Assembly: GCF_000687835.1 (NCBI RefSeq) | Contig: NZ_JHYB01000004.1 | Coordinates: forward strand, 1 to 64,000 | DNA: 64,000 bases | Direction of reading: 5' to 3' | Origin: Haploplasma modicum ATCC 29102 | GTDB lineage: Bacteria; Bacillota_I; Bacilli_A; Acholeplasmatales; Acholeplasmataceae | Part shown: positions 53,310-62,907 of the stretch, in pieces | Numbering within the stretch: the first letter of the stretch is position 1 | How the letters are laid out: each line of letters begins with the position of its first letter | Notes under the pieces: generated by a model | The model's input: the letters and a program-made list of their open reading frames with translations, nothing else | Database searches by the model: none | What the model was told of the DNA's origin: nothing | Translations under genes and position numbers: made by a program

Positions 53310-54401
53310 TTACTTATTTTTTAATTCGTTTATAGTTTCAATTAATAAGTCTGGTCTATCTGTAATAATCCCGTCAACTCCTAGTTTAATTAACATACGC
53401 ATCTGATCTTTGTCATTTACTGTCCAATAAACTACAGATAGATTTTTTCTATGGGCATCTTTTACTACTTGTTTATGAGTTAGATATATTAAATAATCAT
53501 CTTCCACTTTAACTGCAATATTTTTTCTAAATATCTTAGGAATATTATTTAATATTTTATTCATATTACTTGGTAGTTTCATACTAGATGGTACTGGCAA
53601 AATTAACACTTCTGATTTAGGCTTAAAGAAAAAGTCTAAATTAAATGCACTAAGAATTGCAAAGTTAGTTACTTCATCAATTGCAGCACCAACTAAAATA
53701 TTTGGAGCTTTTTCCTTAAAGTATTTTGTTACATCATCTGAAAATGATGCTAATACTACTTTACTTTCTAAATCAAACTTTTTAACTAAATCTATTAAAT
53801 TTTTAGCAGCTAACAAAAATCTATCAGAACCTTCAATATATCCAATTGAAGTTGGTGAATCTTTAATTTCTAACATGTATAAGATATTTCCTTGATTTTT
53901 AGTAAAAATATTCTCTAAACTCTCAGGAACCATCTTACTTAACACTTCTTCTTTAGTTTCATTTAAAAATGGTTTAATGCCATTTATATCAATGAAGTTT
54001 CTAGCAACTGAGTAATCATCTAATTTATATAAGTCTAATATTTCACTATAAGTATAATCTCTTATATATTTATTATCATTTAATACTTCGCTACTTAATC
54101 CTAAATCTAGATCATGATGGCTAATTAAAATATTATCTTTTGTAAGTACTAAATCAATTTCTAAGACATCAACACTATACTCATTAACTAACATGTCATA
54201 TGCATAGATAGTGTTTTCTGGGACAAGCATTTTTGCTCCACCGTGTGGAATTATTAAAGGATAATCCTTCTTTACTCTAAAACTATTTTCTTTTTTTATT
54301 TTTCCTAAAGAAAAAGGCACAATATTTAAAATTGTAATACTAAGTGTTAAAAATAAAATTAATGAAATAAATACTTTTAAAAATATGATAAGTTTCTTCA
54401 T
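53310..54401 (-). CDS. Glycerophosphodiester phosphodiesterase, membrane-anchored
   Basis: A 363-residue protein with an N-terminal membrane segment (about 5-27) and a GDPD barrel. The start motif IPHGGAKMLVPENTIYAYDM carries the HxG...PENT signature, although the usual HRG arginine is glycine here (HGG). VDVLEIDLVLTKDNILISHHD supplies the metal ligands ExD and the catalytic His. The end VDGIITDRPDLL is the family C-terminal block. It splits glycerophosphodiesters into glycerol-3-phosphate and an alcohol, probably outside the membrane. It lies after the sugar symporter but is separated by a terminator. Confidence 0.9.
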   Translation of the reverse strand: MKKLIIFLKVFISLILFLTLSITILNIVPFSLGKIKKENSFRVKKDYPLIIPHGGAKMLVPENTIYAYDMLVNEYSVDVLEIDLVLTKDNILISHHDLDLGLSSEVLNDNKYIRDYTYSEILDLYKLDDYSVARNFIDINGIKPFLNETKEEVLSKMVPESLENIFTKNQGNILYMLEIKDSPTSIGYIEGSDRFLLAAKNLIDLVKKFDLESKVVLASFSDDVTKYFKEKAPNILVGAAIDEVTNFAILSAFNLDFFFKPKSEVLILPVPSSMKLPSNMNKILNNIPKIFRKNIAVKVEDDYLIYLTHKQVVKDAHRKNLSVVYWTVNDKDQMRMLIKLGVDGIITDRPDLLIETINELKNK

Positions 54402-54464
54402 CTTTCTATTCCCTTCTAAAAATATATTTGTTTTATTTTACCATATTTTTAATTTGATATTCAA

Positions 54465-54495
54465 ATAAAAAAGAATTAGCTATTATGCTAACTCT
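54465..54495 (-). terminator. Terminator of the GH36-GH2-GH3-symporter operon
   Basis: Leftward AGAGTTAGC-ATAATA-GCTAATTCT (one mismatch) followed by T6. It overlaps the last codons of the symporter gene. Confidence 0.8.
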
Positions 54496-55955
54496 TCTTT
54501 GTTTCTTTCTTTTAAATCTGTAATAATTGTTTGATACATTTCATTATCAATTTTATAGTATTTAACGTAGACTAAATAACCTACTATGATACAAATAATT
54601 GGAATTACAATCATTGAAAGCCTTAAAAACAAACGCATATAATCAGTCATATTTTGATCAATGAATGCTCTTGCTAGTAAATTTTTCTCATCATTTGGTA
54701 AATCTTTAAATTCACCATTCATTTTATCTGATAGTGGTTTTATTACTTTTTCATTCATTCCCGAGATAATTAAGGTTCCCCCAACAATTAGGGTTTGAAT
54801 TGATGTTGCAAGTTTAACCACAAATGGATTAATTGAGAAAATTACACTCTCATTTCTTGTCCCAAGCTTCCATTGTCCATATTCAATCGTATCTGCAAGC
54901 ATTACTAAAACTAAAACTTGAGTAAATCCTTGACCAAAAAATAAGAAAAACCCACCAATACTTAAGACAATCATATTTTGAGGAAGAATATATCTTGTGC
55001 TCATTAAAAAGAGATAACCAACAATCATTAATAGGATTGCTAATGTAAATAGTTTTTTCCTATTAAACTTTTTAACAAGTGATGGAAATATGATAAGAGC
55101 TAAAAGCTGACTTACTGCAAGAACTACGGAAAATAATGTAAACTCAACTCCACCATATTTATTAAAATCATATTCAAAGAAATATATACCGAGTGATGTT
55201 GTAATAAAGTAACCTGTATTTAATAATAAAATTGAAACAATAATAACAATTAACTGATCATTTTTGAAAATAATTTTTATTATATCTTTGAATTTAGTTT
55301 TTTCTGTATCTTCTTTTACAATATCTAACTTTTTCTCTTTAACAAAGAAAAATAAAATAATTTGAGATATTACAAATAATAATGAAACTACTAATGCAAT
55401 ATAGAAAAATCCTCGTTTTGGTCCACCTTTAAAATTAGGATAAATTAATGGTACTAACGCAATAACTATAAACATCCCTACACTTGCAAATATTCTAGCA
55501 AGTGAACCAATACTTTCTCTTTCCTTAGGGTCTGTAGTAAATGATGGGTACATTGACCAGTATGCAATATCGTTCATTGTAAATGTTATTTCAATTAAAA
55601 GATATAAAACAGCAAAGACAATTAAAAATGGTACTCCTCTTAATCCAAAATCTTGGAATAATAAGAAGATAAATATTGAACTCAGAAGGGCCCCAATAGC
55701 AATCCAAGGTCTAAACTTACCATACTTTGATTTGGTATTATCAATCATTATTCCCATCATTGGATCATTTACTGCATCCCAAATTCTTGTAAGGGAAATA
55801 ATTAGTGTAACTGCTGCAAGTTCAAAATTGCTTAGCCCAATTGCACTAGTGAAAAAAACAAGTAAATAACTACTAAAAAGCGTATATGCCATATCACGAC
55901 CCATACAACTAATTGTATAAGTGTATTTGGTCTTATTGCTTACTTTATCATTCAT
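54483..55955 (-). CDS. GPH-family sugar:cation symporter
   Basis: A 490-residue transporter with about 12 membrane segments. Family features are YTISCMGRDMAYTLFSSYLL, the helix 2-3 loop ISLTRIWDAVNDPMMGIMID (RxWDAxxDPxxG) and FRPWIAIGALLSS. The helix 10-11 region ADTIEYGQWKLGTRNESVIF is also the family signature. Members (MelB, XynP, GusB) import glycosides with Na+ or H+. Substrate is inferred from the coupled GH3, GH2 and GH36 genes as alpha- or beta-galactosides or glucosides. It overlaps the GH3 gene by 8 bases. Confidence 0.93.
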   Translation of the reverse strand: MNDKVSNKTKYTYTISCMGRDMAYTLFSSYLLVFFTSAIGLSNFELAAVTLIISLTRIWDAVNDPMMGIMIDNTKSKYGKFRPWIAIGALLSSIFIFLLFQDFGLRGVPFLIVFAVLYLLIEITFTMNDIAYWSMYPSFTTDPKERESIGSLARIFASVGMFIVIALVPLIYPNFKGGPKRGFFYIALVVSLLFVISQIILFFFVKEKKLDIVKEDTEKTKFKDIIKIIFKNDQLIVIIVSILLLNTGYFITTSLGIYFFEYDFNKYGGVEFTLFSVVLAVSQLLALIIFPSLVKKFNRKKLFTLAILLMIVGYLFLMSTRYILPQNMIVLSIGGFFLFFGQGFTQVLVLVMLADTIEYGQWKLGTRNESVIFSINPFVVKLATSIQTLIVGGTLIISGMNEKVIKPLSDKMNGEFKDLPNDEKNLLARAFIDQNMTDYMRLFLRLSMIVIPIICIIVGYLVYVKYYKIDNEMYQTIITDLKERNKEELA

Positions 55956-58284
55956 TTTTAAGTTCCTTTTGTCCTTTTTTGAATTTTTTTATTCCTTTAA
56001 ATATTTTATTATTGCTAATATCTATTAAACCTTCTGCCATTTTAAAGTTGATTACACCACTACCAAATGATGCTATACATCTCATTGGTGTTTCAAGCAA
56101 TGTTTCTCTTATATTATCACTTATAAAATCATCAGCATCTTTTAATTCATTAGTGGCTTCTTTTATTATAAACTTAACAATAATTCTTCCCATAAAGCTT
56201 TTCCTTAAAGCTAAAAGTGGACTATTAAGTGTAAATGGTTTTTCATATGTGATGTTTTCATCTGGTAGTTTATAATCAAATAAACTATCAAATTTTATAT
56301 CCTTATAAAGTAACCACGGATTTTTAAATTTTGGCCCGCTATCTTCGTTATTTATTTTCAAATCAAATGAATATATATCTTCATTAACATTTTTTGCAAT
56401 GATAAATTTATAGTTGTTTGACTCAAGTATTTCTTTTTTAGTACTTATATCATAAAACATTAAGTCTCTTTTTTTAACCTCGATAGATACATCTATCTTT
56501 TCAAATGGCATTAGTAAAACCTTATCAAAAGCAACCAATTCTCTTTTTGCTTGATATGTTTTGGACTCATCTATTTCACGGTAAATTTGAATTACTTCTT
56601 TTGTTTTATAATTACTTAAATTTTCTAAATTAAAAGTAATCGTAATTAATTTATCACTTTCTTTAAAGCTATAATTACTGTATTTTAGTTTCGAATAACT
56701 AAGACCATAGCCAAAAGGATAATTAACTTTAGCATCAAAACTATTATAATACCTATAACCTACAAATATTAAATCATCGTAATATAATGCGTTATTGTTA
56801 CTTCCTATTTTAAAAGGTACATCACTTAAATCTTTAATCCAAGTTTCTGGTAATCTTCCTGATGGATTGTTTGTTCCAATTAGTGTATTTAATATTGCTA
56901 TTGCGGCACCTTCACCTGCTAAATAACTAAGTAAAATTGCTTTTACATTATCTTTAAAATCAAGTTTTAAAACTGAACCTGTTAACAAAACGACTATTAT
57001 ATTACTATTTACTTTAATTAAGGATTCTAATAAATCTAATTGATTTTTAGGGAGATCTATATTTTTTCTATCTAGTCCTTCTGTTTCTAATCTGTCTGGT
57101 AAACCCATGAAGTAGACGACATTTTTACTATTTGATGCAAGATCTATTGCCTCTATCATTAATTCATTATCATTTTTATCAGTTTCAAGTAAATATCCTT
57201 TTGCTAGTTTTAAATTATTAAAATATTTTTGCGCATAATCTTTTATCTCTTCAACAAGATAAGGATTAATATTAGAACTACCGCCACCTTGAAATCTAAT
57301 TTTATCAATAAATCCACCAATAAGTACTACATCACTAGATTTATTAAGTGGTAAAATATCTTCTTCATTTTTTAATAAGACTAATCCTTCTTCAGCAACC
57401 TTTATTGCATTTTCATGATGTTTTGCTAGATCGTTTTTTGTATTTTCTAGATTTTGATATTTATTAATCATTTCAATAATTCTGTTACTTGATTTATGAA
57501 TTTGTTTTTCCAAACTAGGATCTTTTTCTAGTGCTGCTTCGATTTTTTTACTGTTATAACCCAAAGATGATGGCATTTCTAAATCAAGTCCTGCTTTTAG
57601 TGCACTAACGCGGTTGTTTATTGCTCCCCAGTCACTTACTAATACACCTTCATATCTAAGCTCTTTTCTAAGAAGTTTTTCAATTGTTGGATGCTCTGTT
57701 GCATAAATACCATTAATCTTATTATAGCTTGCCATAATACTTGCTGGATTTTCCTTTAAAGCCATTTTAAATGCTCTTATATAGATATCATTGAGCGTTC
57801 TTTCATCAACAATGCTATCTATCAAGAAACGGTACTTTTCTTGGTTATTGGCAAAGAAATGTTTAACTGATGTTCCAACATTATTTTCTTCAATCTTTCT
57901 TATATAACTTCTTGCAAGCATTCCAGTCAAATATGGATCTTCACTAAAGTATTCAAAGTTTCTACCACAAAGGGGATTTCTTTTTATATTAATACCCGGA
58001 CCTAAAATCATATTAACATCATTGCTTTTAGCATCGATTGCTAAACTCTCAGCAACTATTTCTACTGCTCTTCTATCAAAGGTTGCTGCTAGGAGTGAGG
58101 CTGTTGGATAACAAACAGATATGACGCTACCATTTATACCTAGATTATCGCCAAGACTATTTTGTTTTCTTAAGCCATGTGGACCATCAGCCATCATAAA
58201 AGGCTTTAGTTTATCTAAGTTCTTTGTACGCCAAACATCACTACCATCTAGTAGTTTAATTCGCTCATCAATTGTTAACTTCAT
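55948..58284 (-). CDS. GH3 beta-glycosidase (canonical domain order)
   Basis: A 778-residue cytosolic enzyme. The N-terminal barrel holds FMMADGPHGLRKQN, LGPGINIKRNPLCGRNFEYF, VKHFFANNQEKYR and the nucleophile GVLVSDWGAINNR (Asp about residue 218). The C-domain contains VAEEGLVLLKNEEDILPL and PSGRLPETWIK, followed by a fibronectin-like domain (YKTKEVIQIYREIDESKTYQ). An extra helical tail of about 120 residues follows. It has no signal peptide. This is the normal GH3 order, in contrast to the permuted GH3 at 20.3-23.2 kb. It overlaps the GH2 gene by 17 bases. Confidence 0.93.
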   Translation of the reverse strand: MKLTIDERIKLLDGSDVWRTKNLDKLKPFMMADGPHGLRKQNSLGDNLGINGSVISVCYPTASLLAATFDRRAVEIVAESLAIDAKSNDVNMILGPGINIKRNPLCGRNFEYFSEDPYLTGMLARSYIRKIEENNVGTSVKHFFANNQEKYRFLIDSIVDERTLNDIYIRAFKMALKENPASIMASYNKINGIYATEHPTIEKLLRKELRYEGVLVSDWGAINNRVSALKAGLDLEMPSSLGYNSKKIEAALEKDPSLEKQIHKSSNRIIEMINKYQNLENTKNDLAKHHENAIKVAEEGLVLLKNEEDILPLNKSSDVVLIGGFIDKIRFQGGGSSNINPYLVEEIKDYAQKYFNNLKLAKGYLLETDKNDNELMIEAIDLASNSKNVVYFMGLPDRLETEGLDRKNIDLPKNQLDLLESLIKVNSNIIVVLLTGSVLKLDFKDNVKAILLSYLAGEGAAIAILNTLIGTNNPSGRLPETWIKDLSDVPFKIGSNNNALYYDDLIFVGYRYYNSFDAKVNYPFGYGLSYSKLKYSNYSFKESDKLITITFNLENLSNYKTKEVIQIYREIDESKTYQAKRELVAFDKVLLMPFEKIDVSIEVKKRDLMFYDISTKKEILESNNYKFIIAKNVNEDIYSFDLKINNEDSGPKFKNPWLLYKDIKFDSLFDYKLPDENITYEKPFTLNSPLLALRKSFMGRIIVKFIIKEATNELKDADDFISDNIRETLLETPMRCIASFGSGVINFKMAEGLIDISNNKIFKGIKKFKKGQKELKNE

Positions 58285-60586
58285 CTACATAGACCTTTGT
58301 TTCATATTCTTTATTAGCTACTTTAACTCTAATAGTGCCTAAACCTTTTTTAGTTGTTTTAACCCAAAAAGCAATAATTCCACTATTTAATGTTTGGAGT
58401 TTGGGACCAATTAATTCTAAGTTTTCTACTTCAATTGCAATTGGATCAAATGAATATGTGGCAATCTCACCATTTTGATCAACCTTTTTAAAAACAACTC
58501 TTGTTACATCATAAGTATCAGCAATTACTAAATTATTATTTGTTGCTTCTAGCATGTAGTCATATTTTTTATAAATGCTCTTAACTACTGTTTTTACTAA
58601 TTTTGTATCTTTGTATCCTTCAATTTTATAATCTGATTGTTTTGTTCCCCAGTTACTTAAGTACTTATAAAATAGTGATACACCTTCATCCATCGTCATT
58701 TTATACTTTTTAAATAAATAAAGAATCATTAAATTATATCTAAGTGGTAATCTAGTTCCATATTTTTGTACTGCTCTTAAAATCTTTTTAGCTCTATTAG
58801 CATCCTTAATTGTCAATCCCTCATTTTTATGAATTAGATCACCAATAAAATCATCTATTACAATTGGTGGGTGATTTAAGTTTTTAAATTCATCTTTATT
58901 AGGATAGAAGGTCTTAATATATTCATTGTTTTTATAAAGTTTAATATAATCAAGATTAGTAAAAACATAAACTTTTTCTAAATCACTTCTTGGATATTCA
59001 CCAATGTGCATATTGCTTCCCACATATAAAATATCATCCTTGCTACCTTCAGCCATATAACTGTAACTAGCAAGCTTCTTATTTCTATAAATATCTAATA
59101 CCCCGTGATGACAAATCATATCACCACTTCCAAATTCAGCATGAGTTTGATAATCAGCGAAAACCCAGCCGATTGCTCCACTAATTTTGTTATTTGGCAT
59201 CTTAGCAGCATCAATTACTCTTAGATGTCTAAGGGCATGACTTAGCCTTTTAATTTCATTATCATATGCTTTAGTTGGAAACATATGACCATTATGTTCT
59301 GTTACTAAATAAGGATTTTTCTTCTTAGTTACCGTGCTCTTTTTTTGAAGTCCTATGTTATTTCCTTCATGTATAAAATCATTGAAAGTATAAACATCTT
59401 CTAAGAGTTCTGAGTTAACCATATTTCTAACACCACCAGTTGGTCGGTTTGGATCTAATGATTTAGCTTTTTTGTTTGTTTTTAAATAAAAGTCATGATT
59501 ATCATTAGATTCATTAATTCTAACACCCCAAATAATAACTGATGGATTATTATAGTCTCTCTCAATCATACGTTCTACATTTAATACACTCATATCTTGC
59601 CATGAAGTATCACCAATATGTTGCCAGCCAGGAATTTCTGTAAATACTAAAAGACCAATTTTGTCACAGTGTTCAATAAAGTTTTTACTTTGGGGATAAT
59701 GGGCTGTTCTTACAATATTTACTCCTAATTCCTTTAGTAAGTTCGCATCTTCTATTTGTGCCCCCTTTGGCATTGCATAACCAACATAAGGATAACTTTG
59801 ATGACGATTAAGACCAATTAATTTTATAAGTTTGCCATTTAAATAAAAGCCATCGCTTTTAAACTTAATATCTCTAAGTCCAAAATAAGTCTTGTATGTT
59901 GCTCCTTCAAACTTAATATTTAAATCATATAGATATGGGTTATCAATACTCCAAAGATTTTTACTTGGTAGTTCAACTTCAATCTTTGTAAGGTTAGTTA
60001 TTACTTTAGAATTTGTTTTGTAAACTACTTCCTGATTTTTATCAAGAATTATTAATTCAAAGTCTTTATTAGTAACATTAGCCATAAACTCTACATTTAT
60101 TAAATTATTAGCTAAAATATTATCATAAGAAACTTTAATATTGTTAATATTATTAATTGGTTTTTTTATTAAATATACTTCTCTATATAATCCAGCATAA
60201 CCAACATAATCAACTACACCACCAAAGGGGGGAATATTTTTATTCTCATGACTATCAACCACTACTTTTAAGATGTTTTTCCCTAGTTTTGGTTTAATCA
60301 AAACAACAAACCTATTATAACCACCCAGGTTATTAAAAATAAGTTCATCATTTAAATAAACATCAGTATTATGAGCAGCCCCTTCAAATAAAACTTCTAA
60401 ATGCTTTTCTAAATCTTCTGCATTAAAATCTAATTCCTTAACATAGGTTTGAATAAATTCTAAATCATGCAAGTTAAAATGTGTAACTGGTATATCAAGT
60501 CCCGAGTGAGGAAGGTTTACAATACTTTTTTTGTTAGTTTTGCTACTAGTAAATTCCCAATTAAAATTTAAACTAATTTTTTCCAT
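58268..60586 (-). CDS. GH2 beta-galactosidase-like glycosidase
   Basis: A 772-residue cytosolic GH2 enzyme. Domains in order: sugar-binding jelly roll (FEGAAHNTDVYLNDELIFNN, about 68-87), an Ig-like domain, and a barrel with IGLNRHQSYPYVGYAMPKG. The acid/base block is IIWGVRINESND (Glu about 347), and the probable nucleophile is YLVTEHNGHMFPTKA. The C-terminal domain is beta-rich. GH2 includes beta-galactosidases, glucuronidases and mannosidases; the next-door GH36 makes beta-galactosidase the favoured guess. The stop is TGA, overlapping the GH3 start region by 17 bases. AAGGAGAT is the ribosome site. Confidence 0.9.
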   Translation of the reverse strand: MEKISLNFNWEFTSSKTNKKSIVNLPHSGLDIPVTHFNLHDLEFIQTYVKELDFNAEDLEKHLEVLFEGAAHNTDVYLNDELIFNNLGGYNRFVVLIKPKLGKNILKVVVDSHENKNIPPFGGVVDYVGYAGLYREVYLIKKPINNINNIKVSYDNILANNLINVEFMANVTNKDFELIILDKNQEVVYKTNSKVITNLTKIEVELPSKNLWSIDNPYLYDLNIKFEGATYKTYFGLRDIKFKSDGFYLNGKLIKLIGLNRHQSYPYVGYAMPKGAQIEDANLLKELGVNIVRTAHYPQSKNFIEHCDKIGLLVFTEIPGWQHIGDTSWQDMSVLNVERMIERDYNNPSVIIWGVRINESNDNHDFYLKTNKKAKSLDPNRPTGGVRNMVNSELLEDVYTFNDFIHEGNNIGLQKKSTVTKKKNPYLVTEHNGHMFPTKAYDNEIKRLSHALRHLRVIDAAKMPNNKISGAIGWVFADYQTHAEFGSGDMICHHGVLDIYRNKKLASYSYMAEGSKDDILYVGSNMHIGEYPRSDLEKVYVFTNLDYIKLYKNNEYIKTFYPNKDEFKNLNHPPIVIDDFIGDLIHKNEGLTIKDANRAKKILRAVQKYGTRLPLRYNLMILYLFKKYKMTMDEGVSLFYKYLSNWGTKQSDYKIEGYKDTKLVKTVVKSIYKKYDYMLEATNNNLVIADTYDVTRVVFKKVDQNGEIATYSFDPIAIEVENLELIGPKLQTLNSGIIAFWVKTTKKGLGTIRVKVANKEYETKVYVDEVNN

Positions 60587-62888
60587 TTCTTATCTCCTTT
60601 GCAATATATAACTCTGAACCATAATCTCCCAATAATCTAGTTTTTTCATTATAGTATGTACCCATAAATTGTTGATTAATATAAAAGCCATTTAATAGTG
60701 CATTACTATCTAGCGTGTATTTTTCTTTAGCATTTTCTAACACATAGTATCTAGCAACATTTCTCATAACAAAGCCATCATGTTTGAATGGGATTTTTAT
60801 TGCATGTTTTATTAAATGACCAAATCTGTCTATATTTAGTTTAGACCTTCTACTTAGCACATCATACATTTTATCTTCCTTAATACCTTTAAAAGAAACT
60901 TTTTCAATATTAGGACTAGGACTACTTAAAACTTGAAACCTTCCTAATATATGAGTGTTAGAGTTAGATACTTGATAAGTCTCTATATCATCTAAATCAA
61001 AACGATAAAAGGTCCCAAATTGGAATAATCTACGGTGTTCTTTATAAAACCTTATTTGTTCTTTAATCATTTTTAACTCATAGGGTTTTAATTCCTTAAA
61101 ATCTAACTCATAACCAAGGACGCCAAAACTTGCTACATTGAATCTTGTCTCAAGTGGTGTATGTCTTAAAGTTTGACTGTGTGGTGATTGACTAACATGA
61201 GCACTTATTGTAGATAGTGGATAAAGATAAGATAATCCCCTTTGAATTTTTAATCTTGAGATTGGATCTGTATTATCGCTTGCCCATATTTGTGGACCAA
61301 ATGTTAACATCCCAAGATCAAATCTATTACCACCACTAGAACAAGTCTCCAACAAAATATTTGGATATTTTTTAGTTATGCTTTCTAAAATATCATAAAG
61401 CCCTAATATATATTTATGAAAAAACATTCCTTGATTAGATATACTTTCTGAATACATATCAGAAATACTGCGATTCATATCCCATTTGATATATTTGATA
61501 TTTGCACTATCTATTACTTTAAAAAGTTCATTTTTAATATAACTAACGACTTCTTTATTACAAAGATCAAGAACTAACTGATTTCTTCCTTTTGATGGTT
61601 CTAACCCTGGAACTTGGACTACATAGTTAGAATTACTACGGTAGAGATTAGAATCAACATTTATCATTTCTGGTTCAAACCAAAGTCCAAAGTCCATATT
61701 GTATTTATTAATTCTTTTACTAAGTTTTGAAAGACCTTTTGGCAGCTTTTTTTTATTGACAAAATAATCTCCTAGTCCCCTATCATCGTTATCTCTATTC
61801 CCAAACCAGCCATCATCTAAAACAAACATTTCAATTCCAAGTTTTGCTGATCTCTTAGCAAGTTTTAGTAACTTTCGCATATTATAATCAAACATATGTG
61901 ATTCCCAGTTATTTATAACAATCGGTCTTAGACTTTCTTTGAAATTTTCAGGTATGATATGATTATTAATAAAATTATGCATATTATGACTAAGTTTATT
62001 TAACCCTTGGTTAGAATAACTAATTACAACTTCTGGTGTCATAAAATTTTCATTTTCTGCTAAGTCCCATTCAAAACAATGGGGATTAATTCCACTCATT
62101 ACTCTAATTGAACCGTGATTAGCAAGTTCTATTGAACTATAATGATTGCCACTATAAACTAAGTTAAATCCTATTGCTGTGCCATAATCTTCAGTAGTAT
62201 TTTTCTTACTTAAAATAAAACCAGCGTTATGTCTATTACTACTTGCTCCGGTTTGGGAGCTAATACTAAATAAACCATAACTAACTGGTCTTTTATGTTT
62301 GTTTGTTTCTTTAATCCATCCGCCATCAAAAGTAATTATGTCATAATCTTTATCATAAATATCTAACATCATTGACATGATTTTTCTAATTGATAGACTA
62401 TTTTCATTTTTATTTGTTAAAACTACTTTTCTTGTAAAAACATTTGTTTCATAGAAACTAGAATAAATTAAATCAAGATAAACATTATTAACTTTATCAA
62501 CTAAAGTAACAATAATTGTATTTGTTGCATTTTTAGCATGAGGCAGTTTGTAATCTAATGAGCCATCTTTTATTTCATGCTTTAAATAACAAAAATCAGC
62601 AACAAAAGATCCATTTGGCATTTTAACCTCAAGTGGCATACTTCTATAATCGCCTTTTCCTATAGAAGAATACTCTAGCGGTAATAAGTCTAGACTTATA
62701 GGCTCTAAATCACTATATAAAACTTGACTTCCTACCATCGTATCAAGTTTTATCTTTAAATCAGATAACTTACTTTTTGTTTTAGGTCCAAGGTAGACAT
62801 GTTCTAGCTTGCCACTAGGTAGAATATCAATAATGTAAGATAAATCTTTTGTTTCTAAGATAATAAATGAATCTTCGACTCTTATCAT
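60573..62888 (-). CDS. GH36 alpha-galactosidase
   Basis: A 771-residue cytosolic enzyme that removes alpha-1,6-galactose from sugars such as melibiose and raffinose. It has the N-terminal beta domain, then the barrel with PIVINNWESHMFDYN, EMFVLDDGWFGNRDNDDRGL, GLWFEPEMIN, the nucleophile IKYIKWDMNRSISDM (Asp in KWDMNR), CSSGGNRFDLGML and the acid WASDNTDPISRLKIQ (Asp in SDNTD). Motif order and length are those of bacterial GH36 subgroup I. It overlaps GH2 by 14 bases and follows the GH13 gene after a 19-base gap. Confidence 0.95.
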   Translation of the reverse strand: MIRVEDSFIILETKDLSYIIDILPSGKLEHVYLGPKTKSKLSDLKIKLDTMVGSQVLYSDLEPISLDLLPLEYSSIGKGDYRSMPLEVKMPNGSFVADFCYLKHEIKDGSLDYKLPHAKNATNTIIVTLVDKVNNVYLDLIYSSFYETNVFTRKVVLTNKNENSLSIRKIMSMMLDIYDKDYDIITFDGGWIKETNKHKRPVSYGLFSISSQTGASSNRHNAGFILSKKNTTEDYGTAIGFNLVYSGNHYSSIELANHGSIRVMSGINPHCFEWDLAENENFMTPEVVISYSNQGLNKLSHNMHNFINNHIIPENFKESLRPIVINNWESHMFDYNMRKLLKLAKRSAKLGIEMFVLDDGWFGNRDNDDRGLGDYFVNKKKLPKGLSKLSKRINKYNMDFGLWFEPEMINVDSNLYRSNSNYVVQVPGLEPSKGRNQLVLDLCNKEVVSYIKNELFKVIDSANIKYIKWDMNRSISDMYSESISNQGMFFHKYILGLYDILESITKKYPNILLETCSSGGNRFDLGMLTFGPQIWASDNTDPISRLKIQRGLSYLYPLSTISAHVSQSPHSQTLRHTPLETRFNVASFGVLGYELDFKELKPYELKMIKEQIRFYKEHRRLFQFGTFYRFDLDDIETYQVSNSNTHILGRFQVLSSPSPNIEKVSFKGIKEDKMYDVLSRRSKLNIDRFGHLIKHAIKIPFKHDGFVMRNVARYYVLENAKEKYTLDSNALLNGFYINQQFMGTYYNEKTRLLGDYGSELYIAKEIRNGKN

Positions 62889-62907
62889 AAAATACCCCCT
62901 ATTTTAT

